Positions 45,326 through 56,415 of a stretch of 64,000 nt of DNA are shown here, piece after piece. Both the position numbers and the translations under genes were made by a program. The DNA is from Rattus norvegicus (Eukaryota; Chordata; Mammalia; Rodentia; Muridae): assembly GCF_036323735.1 (NCBI RefSeq), contig NC_086028.1:40943501-41007500 (forward strand), given 5' to 3'. The notes under the pieces are model-generated. The model saw nothing but the letters and a program-made list of their open reading frames with translations, had not been told where the DNA came from and searched no databases. The first letter of the stretch is position 1; every line of letters starts with the position of its first letter.

Positions 45326-45662
45326 TCTTAGTTTCTTTTCCTGTTGCTGTGATAAAAAGATCCCCAGCACAAGCGCCTCAAGGGACAGAGGGTATAATCT
45401 GGCTTGGAGTTCAGGCTACAGCCCACTCAAGTGGGGGAAATCATTATCAGAACTGGAGGCAGCTGGTTCCACTCCACCTGCAGGCACAAACAGTATGGGA
45501 GAGTCACAAGTGCATGGTGCTGTTCAACTCCTCACCGCCATGCATAGAGCTCAAGATCTCATCTGGGAAGCAATACCACCCATCATCAGAGTGTCTCCCA
45601 CATCAATTAATCCCTCATAAACATGCTCAGAGGCCAAGTTGATAACATCAGCTATCACCATA
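45326..45662 (-). mobile_element. MaLR LTR, antisense
   Basis: 'gtcttagtttcttttcctgttgctgtgataaaaag', 'ggtataatctggcttggagttcaggctacag', 'ggaggcagctggttccac', 'tcaattaatccctcataaacatgctcagaggcc', 'agttgataacatcagc' follow minus-strand MaLR order. Confidence 0.72.
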
Positions 45663-45829
45663 CCTGTTTTGCATAAGGGAGTTGTTACACAATTGTGTGC
45701 ATAAATTGGCAAAGTTGATATTTAAAGCCAAGGTCTGTGATTTACATCTCCAATTGTTGGCAGTTTCTGTCCAATGCCAGTTACTCATAACCACTGATAA
45801 CACCTACAGTTATCTCACAAACAGTCCTG

Positions 45830-46000
45830 TGCCAGAAGCTCTTCAGAGAGTGCTCCCTTGTCCCTGTGATAGACAGCCTATGGTATGGGTACTGAGACAC
45901 ATCTGGGAAGCACAGTGAAGTTCAGAGAAAGCAGAGCTGCCCGAGGTCACCTGACTCTGGATGCCAGACTGTCTTTACCTTTGCAAGGAAAAGTTCCTAA
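45830..46000 (-). mobile_element. MIR SINE, antisense
   Basis: 'actgagacacatctgggaagcacagtgaagttcag' then 'gctgcccgaggtcacctgac' and 'ctggatgccagactgtc' is antisense MIR in order. Confidence 0.65.
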
Positions 46001-46011
46001 CTTTGGATATC

Positions 46012-46190
46012 AGTGGTTGCCTTAGCAATCACGAAACCCTGGTTCTAATCCCCAGGACTGCATAAAACCAGGTATGGTGATACACACATGTAATCCCAGC
46101 ACTCTGGAAATGGAGGCAGAGGGATCAGAAGTTTAATGTCACCCTCGGCTACATGGCAAGTCTGAGGCCAGCCTGCAATAAGATATATTA
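46012..46190 (+). mobile_element. B4-type SINE (ID-like + B1-like)
   Basis: An ID-like head ('ggttctaatccccaggactgcataaa') fuses to a B1-like body ('aggtatggtgatacacacatgtaatcccagcactctgg', 'aggccagcctgcaataag'). Confidence 0.75.
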
Positions 46191-46194
46191 AAAC

Positions 46195-46314
46195 ATATGT
46201 CTATATCTGGCTATATCTAATCTATATGTAATCTTTTTCTCTATCTCTATATTATCTATCTCTATCTATATCATATCTATACCTATATCATCTCTCTCCA
46301 CCTCTCTCTCTCTC

Positions 46315-46389
<75 letters not shown>
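46195..46389. repeat. (TATC)n(TC)n(TG)n composite microsatellite
   Basis: TATC/TA words to about 46290, TC units to 46349, then 20 TG units to 46389. It begins at the 3' end of the B4 SINE, whose A-rich tail probably seeded it. Confidence 0.95.
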
Positions 46390-46392
<3 letters not shown>

Positions 46393-46424
46393 CTAGAAAG
46401 GTCTAGCTATAATGTGGGCATCAC

Positions 46425-46663
46425 TGTCTCATGTACTGGGATATTAGACTGAATAGAAGAGAGAGAGCACACTGAGCCCCGGCCTTCACCCTTCTCTGTG
46501 TCCTAACTACAGGTGCAGTGTGACCAGCTGCCTCAAGCTTCTATCACGCTGTCTCTGCCATAAACTTCACTTTCAAATGCTATGCGAAAATAAACCCAAA
46601 CCTCCCTTTCAGAAGTGGTTTTGTCAGATATTTTTGGTGACAGCAATGAAAGTAACTAACACA
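46425..46663 (+). mobile_element. MaLR LTR 3' part
   Basis: 'gcagtgtgaccagctgcctcaagcttctatcac', 'gaaaataaacccaaacctcc', 'gtgacagcaatgaaagtaactaacaca' is the MaLR-class 3' end. Confidence 0.65.
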
Positions 46664-46689
46664 TCATCCCCTTCCAGATATATCTTGTG

Positions 46690-47250
46690 ACATTTGTGGC
46701 ATGTGGTGCCTGGGCACATAGAAAATGATTACCCATAGAAGCCTGTGTTAATTGACACAGCTGTGCAGACCTTTACCCCATAATTTTCTTCTAGGAAATG
46801 AGCATGTGCATAAGTTTAAATCTGAGTTAATTACTAATGGTTAAGGAAGAGGGTTTGGAAGCTCACAATTAATAAAATAAGAGTGCTTAACCTTCTGCTC
46901 TCAAACTTCATGTTTTCAGAAATGATTACTTTATAAACCACGGGACTGCGGGATACTTGTAGCTTACAATGATATTCTAGCACATACTTTGTTTCCTGTA
47001 TTTATCAGCAATCCTGCCTGAACAAATATTATATCCCGGTCCAAACGGTTCCAATTAAATCAGAGACCCATTATCAAATGAGTTGGAAAAGAAGCCCAGA
47101 GTACATATGCTTGATTGTTAAATCACCCAAAGCAATATATTGTGGATAAATTTGTATCTTCCACTGGAGACGGGATGCTGCTAGATTGAACAAGCATTTA
47201 AATTCCTCAATTGCAGAAACCATTGAAGAACATAGGCTATACTTGAAGTG
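46690..47250. other. Candidate conserved non-coding element
   Basis: Repeat-free, AT-rich, with TAAT-type words ('gagttaattactaatgg' 46825, 'ccaattaaatcagagacc' 47050) and no simple repeats in a neighbourhood full of them. Only composition supports this; conservation was not tested. Confidence 0.35.
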
Positions 47251-47274
47251 TCAGTTTCTAAAAGGCACAAGGGG

Positions 47275-47350
47275 TCTGGGAATGTGGCACAATGGTAGAG
47301 CCTCCGCCTGGCATGCACAAGGCTTTAGGTGCCATCCCTGGAACTACAAA
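47275..47350 (+). mobile_element. ID SINE
   Basis: 'ctgggaatgtggcacaatggtagagcctccgcctggcatgcacaaggctttaggtgccatccctgg' matches the ID (BC1-derived) family including A and B boxes, with a short A-rich end. The only ID copy I found, although rat genomes carry very many. Confidence 0.85.
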
Positions 47351-47359
47351 AATAGACAA

Positions 47360-48105
47360 GCAGCACAGGAGAGCATAAAAGATCGAATCTGTGATTTTGT
47401 TGTCATTTGGAGTGAAGTCTTGACAGGATAGTATGGAGAAGTCTTGGGGAGTTGCCATAATGGGGAGAAGCTGGGGATGTAGCATGAAGCACCCAAGGTC
47501 ACATGACTGAGTGGGTTGTGTTGCAGCCAACAGGAAGCACACCAGGAATTTAAAGACATCGTTGAAAGGTGGAATTGTCTAGAAACAAAAAAGGGTACAC
47601 TAATTGTTTACTTTTATCCATTTCTTGTGTTTCCTTAAGGGAGGTGTAAGGATTTGTCATTTTAAATTTGGAAATTCTGCTCAGAATATTGGAACACTCC
47701 AATAAACTGCCTGAGCTCCAACAGGCCAAGGAAGGCCTCATCCCTATTCATCAGATGTAAATGTAATGATTTGACTATAGCTGTCATTAACTGGCTAATA
47801 ACTATTTATGACCCCAGGATGCAGTTTCTACCCAGCTAATGGGCACCGCCGTAAAGCCATGATTTTATCTCAGCTGCTACAGTTGCTGGTCTCAGTTGCT
47901 TTCATTAAGGGAGGAGTAGGTTCTGCTGATTATCCACATCATAAGAGATCACGGTCCAAGGACCTTTGGGGAAAAAAAAGTCTCAGCAAATAAAACTGGA
48001 GTTGTACCTCAGAAGAAAGCTTCACACAATAACATGCTGATTGTCCCCCAAATAATCCTCATGAATCACTCCTAGCAAGAAATTGGTCATATGTCTCTTC
48101 TTAAT
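47360..48105. other. No gene; second AT-rich patch 47750-47960
   Basis: 47750-47960 is repeat-free, with 'gtaatgatttgactatag' and 'ggctaataactatttatgacc', and could be conserved non-coding. The rest is unassigned. Confidence 0.4.

Positions 48106-48108
<3 letters not shown>

Positions 48109-48201
<93 letters not shown>
48109..48201. repeat. (TG)n(GA)n composite microsatellite
   Basis: 22 TG units pass into about 25 GA units without interruption. Confidence 0.97.
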
Positions 48202-48204
<3 letters not shown>

Positions 48205-48640
48205 GATGACATTTCTCCAGGCAGTTTCTGCTTGGCCTAGGAGGTACCACCTGCTGCTTGTAGGTAGAGCTTTGAAGTACAGGCAGAGCCATGTCTGGCT
48301 GAGAAAAGTTCAGGGCACCAGACTGTGCCTGAATTTTTGGTCAGACAGGCTAACAAGAAGCAGAGGACTCGGAGATGCTCAAATGCACTGTCCTGAGCAG
48401 TCCTTAAACGGGACTGTGTTCCCTACACCTCCACATTTCTATTGTCCCCTCTTCCAGTCACACTCTACTCCTCCCTTTTCTATTTTCCTCGAAAAATGGG
48501 CTTTCCTTTCAAGTCAAGATAGTCCTCTATTGAACCTCAACACCACGAGCAAACATTCCCATGCTGGGGATGGATGTTTCAAATATATTCTGTGTCTGGA
48601 GGAGTCATTGGGGGGGGTCTTTGTTGACTTAATTAATTAA
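48205..48640. other. 144-codon plus-strand frame, probably chance
   Basis: The frame 48206-48640 starts just after the GA repeat. It has no recognisable domain, and upstream is microsatellite. A seven-G run lies near 48611. Confidence 0.35.
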
Positions 48641-48644
48641 TTTC

Positions 48645-48860
48645 TAGGTCTGGAGACATGGCTCAGTGGTCACAAGCTCTTACTGCTCTTGATGAAAACT
48701 GAGTTTGGATTCCAGAAGCCCTGTTGGATTCTGTAGTTCACGGTCCAGGAGATCCAATTCTTTCTTCTTCCCTCTCAGGACACCCACATGCATATTCGCA
48801 CATGTGTGCTTCAATCAATCACTCTCACATATAAATAAAATACATTAAAAATACAAGGGC
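48645..48860 (+). mobile_element. B2 SINE
   Basis: 'gtctggagacatggctcagtggtcacaagctcttactgctctt', 'gatccaattctttcttcttccctctcaggacacccacatgc', tail 'ataaataaaatacattaaaa'. Confidence 0.85.
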
Positions 48861-48994
48861 AATAGGCTGGGCAGTAATATTGGCACTGCACACAACCTTA
48901 TTCACTTTATTGAAGAATAGTATTTAAAAACCAAGTTTTAGGCATTAGGTAAGTTCATTGCTATCAGGGTGTTATAATCTCCAGGTCCCCTTAG

Positions 48995-49106
<112 letters not shown>

Positions 49107-49107
49107 A

Positions 49108-49425
49108 AATGTAGACTGTCATCATTAGGATCACATATTTAAGCACTTGGTCCCACTGTTTGGGGAGATTATGGGACCTTTAGGAGGTGAATCCCTGTTG
49201 GGGAAGTATGTTGTTGGAGGTAGGCTTTGATGTTTTATAGCCCAGTCCAATTTCTGGTTCTCTTTCCTTCCAGACTACAGATGCAATGTGCTAGGCAGGC
49301 TACATGCCTCCCTCACCAGGATGGTCTGTAACCCCACAGAACTAGAGGATAGAATTAATCCCTTTCCCTTTAAGGTACTATTGCTTAGGTATTCTGTAAC
49401 AGCAACATGTAAAGTCACTAATATG
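49108..49425 (+). mobile_element. MT-type MaLR LTR
   Basis: 'ttaagcacttggtcccactgtttggggagattatgggacctttagg', 'ggtaggctttgatgttttatagccc', 'ttccttccagactacagatgcaatgtg', 'tgtaacagcaaca' follow MT order. Confidence 0.72.
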
Positions 49426-49477
49426 TGGAATTACTGTGCAGAAAATGCAGATATTTCTGTTGTGACATATGTATCGG

Positions 49478-49820
49478 TATTGCACTCATTTTCTTCCTAG
49501 TGTTGTGATAAAATACCCTGGGAAGCTTAAGGGGGAAAGAAGAGGTTTTATTTGGGTTCAGCTTCATAAGGCATACAGTCTATCATGGCAGACAAGGCGT
49601 GGCAGTAGGAGCTTGAGACTGGCCTGGCAGTCAGGGAAGTGTAGAGAGAACAGGACATTCTGTAGGGCTAGGATGTAATACTGCAAAGGCTGTCCTTATT
49701 GACACACTTCTTCCAGCAGAGCTGCGGTGTTTAAAAGTTCTATAACCTTCCGATCAGTACCACTAGCTTGGGACCAAGTGTTCAAATGCATTAAATCACA
49801 ACACATATGGGATTAAGCAT
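49478..49820 (-). mobile_element. MaLR LTR, antisense
   Basis: 'tagtgttgtgataaaataccctggg', 'gaggttttatttgggttcagc', 'agtctatcatggcagacaaggcgtggcagtaggagc', 'cttgggaccaagtgttcaaatgc' follow the reverse complement of an MT-like LTR. With the previous entry it makes a head-to-head inverted pair. Confidence 0.75.
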
Positions 49821-49829
49821 TGAGGTCCT

Positions 49830-50570
49830 TAAAAGCTAACAGTACCAGGATGGAGTAATCCTGGAGGGAAACTGCCACCATACCCCTAGCTGAATCATCC
49901 CCACTGCTGTGGATAATACTTGAACGGAGTTGCTACTGAAGGGACACACCATGCCCTTTCAGGAGACCTCCTACCAGAAGTCCCTGTGCAGCCTAGGATG
50001 CACACGTTACCGAACATCCTTCCAAGAGGCAGCAGATCTTAGGGTCGTTCTGGACTCTGCCATTGTGCTCTGTGTCTCTATATCTTCTTGACACACCCCC
50101 TTGTGTCTGTCCCTCTTCATTGGTGTTCAGCATGACATCTTCAGTGCTAATAGGTGCAGCCGCTCGATAAATGCCCTTCTGTTGTATTAAACTGCAAGGT
50201 CAGACGAGCCAAGAGCATGGCTCACTGTTATCTGCAGCTCTGACAGCGGCTAAGGGGTAACAAAAGAAAGATGACTTCTTCCCTCATGGGGCTAACTCTG
50301 GAAAAATAGCAGAGGACTGCCACATGCTTCCAAACAGCAATAGGCTATAAGATCCAGATGCAAGTGGAGAAAGGAGGAAAGAAGAGTATAAAAAGTTTCC
50401 CATGACCTAAGCCAAGTAGTTGGGTGGTAGGAGTTAAAAGGTAGAGGGATCCATAGGTGAGAAAATAGTTCGTCAATTGAACTATTGAACTATGTCATGG
50501 AAGTCATGTTCAATGTAGGCATCCCTACTCAAAGCATTCAGATTCAGTGTCTGGTGCATGGGAGCAGGGT
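49830..50570. other. No gene; possible L2 3' end at 50050-50190
   Basis: 'gctaataggtgcagccgctcgataaatgccc' near 50145 resembles the L2/MIR-type 3' end. The rest is unassigned. Confidence 0.4.
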
Positions 50571-50573
50571 ATT

Positions 50574-50962
50574 TGTGGTGGTTTGAATATCCTTGGCCCA
50601 GGGAGTGGCACTATTAGGAGGTATGGCCTTGTTGGAGTAGGTGTGGCCTTGTTGGAGTAGGTGCGGCCTTGTTGGAGTAGGTGTGGCCTTGTTGAGGGAT
50701 TTGTGTCACTGCAGGGCAGACCTTGAGACATTCCTCCTAGCAATATCAGGGACAATCTTCTCCTGTTTGTCTTCAAAACAAGACGTAGAACTCTCGGCTC
50801 CTCCAGCAAGCACTGTGCCTGCCTGGATGCTTCCAGGCTTCAAACCATGATGATAATGGATTGAACCTCAGAACCAGTAAGCCAGCCCCAATGAAATATC
50901 CTTTTAAAGAGTTGCCTTGGTCATTGTGTCTCTTCACAGCAGTGGAAACCCTAACTTAGACC
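50574..50962 (+). mobile_element. MT-type MaLR LTR with internal 20-bp tandem
   Basis: 'tgtggtggtttgaatatccttggcccagggagtggc' start and 'gttgccttggtcattgtgtctcttcacagcagtgg' end are classic MT. Between 50625 and 50695 a 20-base unit ending 'gttggagtaggtg' is repeated about four times. Confidence 0.92.
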
Positions 50963-51099
50963 ATATTTCAAGATTTTTATAACAGGTCTGGGGAGATGTT
51001 TTGTGTGCTGTTTGGGATCTGCCTTAAAGTAGCTGTTATTTATAACCAAGTGGCAGCCTCAGGTCTAAAAGTTGAGACAGATTAATCCTCTTCACCATA
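50963..51099. other. No feature
   Basis: Unassigned short spacer. Confidence 0.5.
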
Positions 51100-51390
51100 C
51101 TTTGTGTGTGTGACTGCTTGTATATTCTTGTGGAGGCCAGATGTTGGGTACTGTCCTCTATTGCTCTCTACCTTACTTTAAAAAAGTTTTTCCTTGTCCA
51201 TAGAGTCCACAGACTGGTTACAGAAGGTAGCTAGTGACCCTTGGGATACCCCTGTCTCTTTTCTACCCCTAGGACTGGAGTTAGGATATATACTGTCACA
51301 CCCAGATATTTTCCATGAACCTGGGCATCTTAACTCAAATCTTTACCCTTGTACATTAAATACCTTAACCACTGAACCCTCTTCCCAGCT
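51100..51390 (-). mobile_element. B4/RSINE1-type SINE, antisense, diverged
   Basis: TG-rich start, 'ttgtggaggccagatgttggg', and a tRNA-like end 'cttaactcaaatctttaccc..taccttaaccactgaaccctcttcccagct'. Confidence 0.5.
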
Positions 51391-51399
51391 TGTCTCATA

Positions 51400-51830
51400 G
51401 CAATTCTGTGGAATAGATATTCTTATTATGATTCCCACTCAAGAAAGGAGCTGTCTCAGAGAGAAAGCCAAGCACTTTGCCCATGGTGACACCAGGAGCT
51501 AATGGCAGAAACAGCATACTAGCTCTGAGAATCTCCCCCACTGCCTCAGGGCTGATCTTCTCCCTGTCATATAATTGTTGCCATGGGAGCTGGCCACCCA
51601 CGGTCAGATCCCGTCCCCACATCTTTTTGCTAGATGTTTCTTGCCAGAGCTTGGGAGTGTTTGTTTTTTGGTCTTTTTCTCTTCACTTTACAGGTAATGA
51701 CTTTGAGGTAGGGTAACAAAGTAGCTTCCACAGGGAAGGCCACATAGTCAGGGACCAGCTGAACTGACACTGGAGCTTGGCTCACCTTGTTCCTAGGACT
51801 AGTAACTCTAGCTGCTGTATTCAACCTTTC
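51400..51830 (-). mobile_element. Two MIR SINE fragments, antisense
   Basis: 51400-51560: 'attatgattcccactcaagaaaggag', 'gccaagcactttgcccatggtgac'. 51680-51830: 'ctttacaggtaatgactttgaggtagggtaac', 'ggaaggccacatagtcagggacc'. Both fit antisense MIR; whether they are one split copy or two is unclear. Confidence 0.55.
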
Positions 51831-51839
51831 TACACACAG

Positions 51840-52380
51840 ATCTGTCTTTACAGATGCACTCTTTTATTACTTAGAAGGCCACAAAGGAAAGAGGGACTTT
51901 GATCCCAGACAACAAAGTAAACTCTAGAAACAGCCCCCAAATCTATAATGTTTGATACCATTCCTCCTGTCTGATCTTCACTTGGAGATGCTCACAGTAC
52001 AGAGCCCATGGAGCTTTAAGCTCATGTTATTTTACCAATTTTATTTGTGAGAAGGAAAGTGAAATGTGTGGGTCACTACAGAAGGCACCAAACGGGCTTC
52101 AATATGCCAAATATCATTGCTGTTAAGCAGAGACTACTTTTAATATAAAACTTCACTTGATGCTCACCACAAATCCGCGACGTGGCGCTCTCATCTGCCA
52201 CCCATCACAGCCCCTACCACATCTTGAGGGAACTCAACCTTAAGCCAAGGCAATAATTTTCAAAGGCACCTCCAACTAGTTCAAGAGAGAGCAATTACAG
52301 ACCTGGCCTGGCTCGTGTTCAAGGTTAAGCTCTTAAACACTATATATTACTTCTCTTTGACTTTTTAAAAAAACCCATAC
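51840..52380. other. No gene recognised
   Basis: Unassigned. Confidence 0.45.
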
Positions 52381-52384
52381 TGGT

Positions 52385-52830
52385 AGGACTGGGGAGACAG
52401 TTCATCTGGTGAAGTGGTTGCCATGCAAGGACAAGGACAGGAGTTTGATACCAAAAATGTCAGGTAGAAAAGCTTCCAGTGTAGGGGAAGGCTGCAACCC
52501 TGAAGCCAACTTTAGTCAACTCTCCATGGTCAGTGAGAGACTGTGTCTCAAAAAAATACGATGGAAAGTCTGAAGAGGTTCCTCATGAGCTCAGAGTGTG
52601 TTCTTGCAGAGGACCAGAGTTTAGTTCTTAGTACCCGTAGAGATGACTCCCAAGCATCTGTAAATCTAGGTTCAGGGGATTGGATGCCCTCTTGTGGTTT
52701 CTCCAGATACCTACACATTCACGAGTCTACGTGCCAATAATAATAATAGTGATGATAATGTCTTAAAGATAAGGTGGACATGATAGGGACAAGCACTTGA
52801 CTTCAAACTTTGGCTTCCACAAACGTGTAT
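52385..52830 (+). mobile_element. B4/RSINE1-type SINE split by a B2-like SINE
   Basis: The outer SINE has 'actggggagacagttcatctgg', 'gtcagtgagagactgtgtctcaaaaaa' on the left and 'aaggtggacatgataggg..acttgacttcaaactttggcttccac' on the right (52770-52825). The inner SINE, 52563-52765, has 'gctc..cttgcagaggaccagagtttagttc' and 'ggatgccctcttgtgg', ending in TAA units. Confidence 0.68.
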
Positions 52831-52964
52831 GCACACAGGTACACTCATCACACACGCACACAGGTACACTCATCACACACGCACACAGGTACACTCATCA
52901 CACACGCACACAGGTACACTCATCACACACGCACACAGGTACACACACACACACATGCACACGC

Positions 52965-53023
<59 letters not shown>
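52831..53023 (+). repeat. 25-bp minisatellite (4.5 copies) fused to (CA)n
   Basis: Identical 25-base units begin at 52831, 52856, 52881 and 52906, with a partial fifth at 52931. Each has the words 'gcacacaggtacactcatca' plus CACAC. They pass into a CA/CGCA run ending at 53023. The unit is not a multiple of three, so all plus frames show the same histidine/threonine-rich text; these are not genes. The array sits in the CA-rich tail of the SINE just upstream. Confidence 0.97.
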
Positions 53024-53024
<1 letters not shown>

Positions 53025-53029
53025 CCTGC

Positions 53030-53990
53030 TATGGGAATTGAGGTTTGATGAAGAGATTTCAAGTGGTTAGTTTACCTCAGAATACGGAGAGAGACTTTGT
53101 CTGAGATCCATGCTACGCTGAAGTCTTTCTTCCTTAGTGAAGAGACTAGGATGGGCACACAGTGTTAGGGCACAAGGCCTCTTCCCTTCCTTAGTGATAG
53201 ACAAGGATATTTCAGTCAGATCTACCACAGTGATTGTGTTACCTAGTAGTTCAAAGCAGGCCATCCTGCTGCCATCCACACTGGGCTAAAGACAGATGCC
53301 AGGAAGTAAACAGCATTGCAGAGGGTAAAGGTCTTCAAACTTACACAGGTGTTTCTCTTAACGGAGACTCTGTTCTTAGCTTTAACTTATTACATTTTAT
53401 AATTCTCTTGAGCATTCCTTATATTTTATGTATATCTAGAAGACACTTTAGCTGGACAATTCCACAATATGAAAAAAATTGGGGAAAAGTCAGAGAAAGG
53501 GCAAAGTAGGCAAAGACTGCCGCAGTAGGTGGAGTAAGTAAGATCTGTGAAGGCTTGATTCCCAGTTGCCTGGTCTCTTGATTGTGTAGTTCTAATTGCT
53601 TCAATTATCTGGTCACATGCTCATGTAAGTGCTTCCTTTTGGAAAATGCAAATAACCATGAAAGGAAGACAGGAAGATGGCCATTCAAACGCAGTGCTTA
53701 GTATGAATTAGTTTGTTCAGTTTGTTATATAATTTCAGGTCAGTTCCTGATCAAGAAAGGATGGTAGGAAATCACCTTATCCACTTCTTCCCCATAGCCT
53801 TAAATCATGAAGGAGTGCTGAGAAAAGCAGTTTACTAAGAAATCAGTTGGCTGCATAGTAAGGACATAAGTATGTTATGGACAGTGTCTAATGCTCGTTT
53901 CCTTATGTTATATTTTTACAGCCATCAGCACACATGATGACCATGTGATAAGCCATGCCACAGACATTGGTAGACTATGAGTGGGAGGGA
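53030..53990. other. No gene recognised
   Basis: Unassigned. Confidence 0.45.
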
Positions 53991-53996
53991 TGTAAG

Positions 53997-54205
53997 GGTT
54001 AGGGAGATAGACCAGTCTGTAAAAGTTTAACCATGTAAACATTAGGACCTGAGTTTGATTCCCAGAACTCACATTGAAAATCCAGGCATGGTTCTAGATA
54101 CTAGTAAAACCCAGCTCTGGGGAAACAGAGGTAGGCAGATGCCTGGGCTCACTGACCAGCCAGCCCAGGTTACTTGACAAGTTACAGGCCTCTGTGTCTG
54201 AGGAA
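53997..54205 (+). mobile_element. B4/RSINE1-type SINE
   Basis: 'gggttagggagatagaccagtctgtaaaag', 'ggacctgagtttgattcccagaactcac', 'gcctgggctcactgaccagccagcccagg', 'gcctctgtgtctgagg'. Confidence 0.72.
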
Positions 54206-54209
54206 AATC

Positions 54210-56210
54210 AATATGTGCTGTGATGGCTAAAGAAACTTTTATGTTAGGGATCCAACTTGGTAACCCCTAGACGTTTATGTCTGACTTCAGTCTCTGGAGG
54301 TTAAGTTCTACATAACCCTGACCCAGTGACCCCCACCCAGAAATATATAGCCACGATTACCTCTTTGTTATATGACTAACTGCATTTTGGTCTCTATATG
54401 CCTATACATTTGCCCAGAGACTGTCTTGACTCACCTCTACCACTTGAACTTGGCAGAACAGAGCTGTTGTTTTTTCTTTTTGCTTGCTTGCATACATATC
54501 AAAGGTCTTCTTGTGGTTTTCATCTTTAAAAAACCCTTCCCCATACCCCTCCCATACAGCAATCTCAAGTCTGACTCAGAGGCTATGGTCCTACTAGCAG
54601 CTAATCAATAAATCTTTTAATTATAATTGAATGGAGTCTGTGGTTTTTTTCCCCAGGAGCCCCAGACTTTATTAACAATGTACATATCTATATGTCCATC
54701 ACCCCACACATAAGCGTACATACATGTAAAACAGTACGATGGAGACAGATCCACAGACTCCCTTACACAGCTCAGCTGGGTACCTGGAAATGATTCATAT
54801 CTGCTCTGACCTTCAATTTGTTCTTCTGCACAATAGAGATAAATATTAACTATCAGTCTGTAGTTACAGAAACAAGATAATGCATTTGATACTCTTATCA
54901 AAGCCCCTGATGCCAAGAAGCTTGCTGCAATGCAATCTAACATTTAAAAATTTATTATTTTACTAAATGATTCAAACCTTGAACAAGTTTTGTTGGATTA
55001 TGAACTTGGTTGTGGATTTTTGTCAATGACATCTGACCTGCCTAAGTCTTAATCAATCTTTTGTTCAATATGGGTCTTATAAGCTACTGTGAGACACCAA
55101 GCTAATGAACAAGGAACAATATGCAACCTTGAAAGTCCCTCCAAGCATCTCCCTAAGTGAACAAGGCAGAAATATCTTCTACAATTAGTAATATATTGAG
55201 ATAGATGCTCAAATTTATTATGGAAGAGTTGATCCCTTTAATTAACCCTTGTGAATTTCCAATGTACACCAAGCCCCTCTGGAATTAGTAATTAGATCTT
55301 AGAGCTGCCAGGTGTTTGAAGATCTTGATGAAACAGGAGATCAGTGAGGATTTTTGAAATAGGAATGAAACTAAAATTTCTTACAATGTTAGGGGAATCC
55401 TTTGTTTCCCCTACCAAAAAACAATAGTAAGAAAGAAAGAAAGAGAGACAGACAGACCTTCCCCATGAGCATTAAAATGATTGTGTGTCAAAATTGTAGA
55501 CATTGTTGAAGCAACAAATAGGATTATAGCTACTTTTCCTTAAGAGTTTAAGTTTGTTGACAATGAAATCAGTTGCATTTAGGGGACTCAGTCTTGAAAA
55601 AATATGAAAACTAAAAACAAAAAGGAACAGTTTCTACTGGTGTCAAAGGCAGATTGGACCCAGTTCCCAGACAGCAGCAGCTCGACATGGTATCACTGGG
55701 TATGAAATAGCTTCAGACCATATTACTGTTCAAGACCCAGTGTGTGCACTGAAGAAGTGAAGGTGAGTCCCTCCTCAGGCTTGGGGAGCATTAAGTAAGA
55801 GGATGCAGAAAGAACTTGGGAGCTGGAAGATGAGGTGGAGTGAAGCACAATGCTGTCTTGTGATCTAACATGGCTATCATGTTATGAGCTCACCACAACA
55901 GTGGTTACTTGCATAATACCCACATAAAATCAAGCCAGTCACAATGCCAGAATAGATGTGGATAAGCTTTCAAGGCCCGACCCCTACAGAGGAGCTATTG
56001 GCCGTTGATGACTGCTGGAGAAATGTCTTCCTCTGAGGAAACAGACACTGGTAGGTACCCATGGGTGGCCTCACAACGTACATGTGCATAGCACTAATTG
56101 GACTTGGTAGGTGAACGTGAAAGTAGATGTGGAGTTGGGAGACCAGGGAATGGAGCAGTTTAAACTAGAGGACAGTTTAGTCTACCTAATGAGATACCAC
56201 CAGCCTGAGA
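54210..56210. other. No gene; AT-rich patch 54940-55330
   Basis: 54940-55330 is repeat-free and AT-rich, with 'ggaattagtaattagatc' and 'cctttaattaaccc' words, and may be conserved non-coding. A GAAA/GACA run lies at 55431-55457. 56160-56210 may hold an old L1 remnant. The 108-codon minus frame at 54617-54943 has no features. Confidence 0.4.
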
Positions 56211-56415
56211 TAAGGGCTGCAGAGATGCTTAAGCAGGTAAGAGCATTGGCTGCTCTTTCAGAGGACCTGGGTTCAATTCCTAGCACATTTGAAGCTCACA
56301 ACCTACTGTAACTCAATTCTAGAAGAAGAGACCTTCTGGCTTTGGGGACAATGCATGCACATGGTGCTTATACATAAAGGAAGACAAAACATTTATACAC
56401 ATAAAATAAATCAAT
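56211..56415 (+). mobile_element. B2 SINE
   Basis: 'gggctgcagagatgcttaagcaggtaagagcattggctgctctttcagaggacctgggttcaattcctagcac' with clear tRNA-like A and B boxes and 'aaaataaatcaataaaaag' tail. Confidence 0.9.

Noticed and set aside
48206..48640. 144-codon plus-strand open frame
   Set aside because: It starts at the edge of a GA microsatellite and its sequence matches no family I know; likely chance.
52831..52945. CRISPR-like direct repeats
   Set aside because: The 25-base units are back to back with no spacers, and the genome is mammalian; it is a minisatellite.
52797..53070. Histidine/threonine-rich frames of 70-86 codons
   Set aside because: They are translations of a 25-bp minisatellite and CA repeat in three frames.
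55980..56200. Possible exon with GT/AG-like ends
   Set aside because: No consistent open frame, and the right part runs into L1/B2 sequence.
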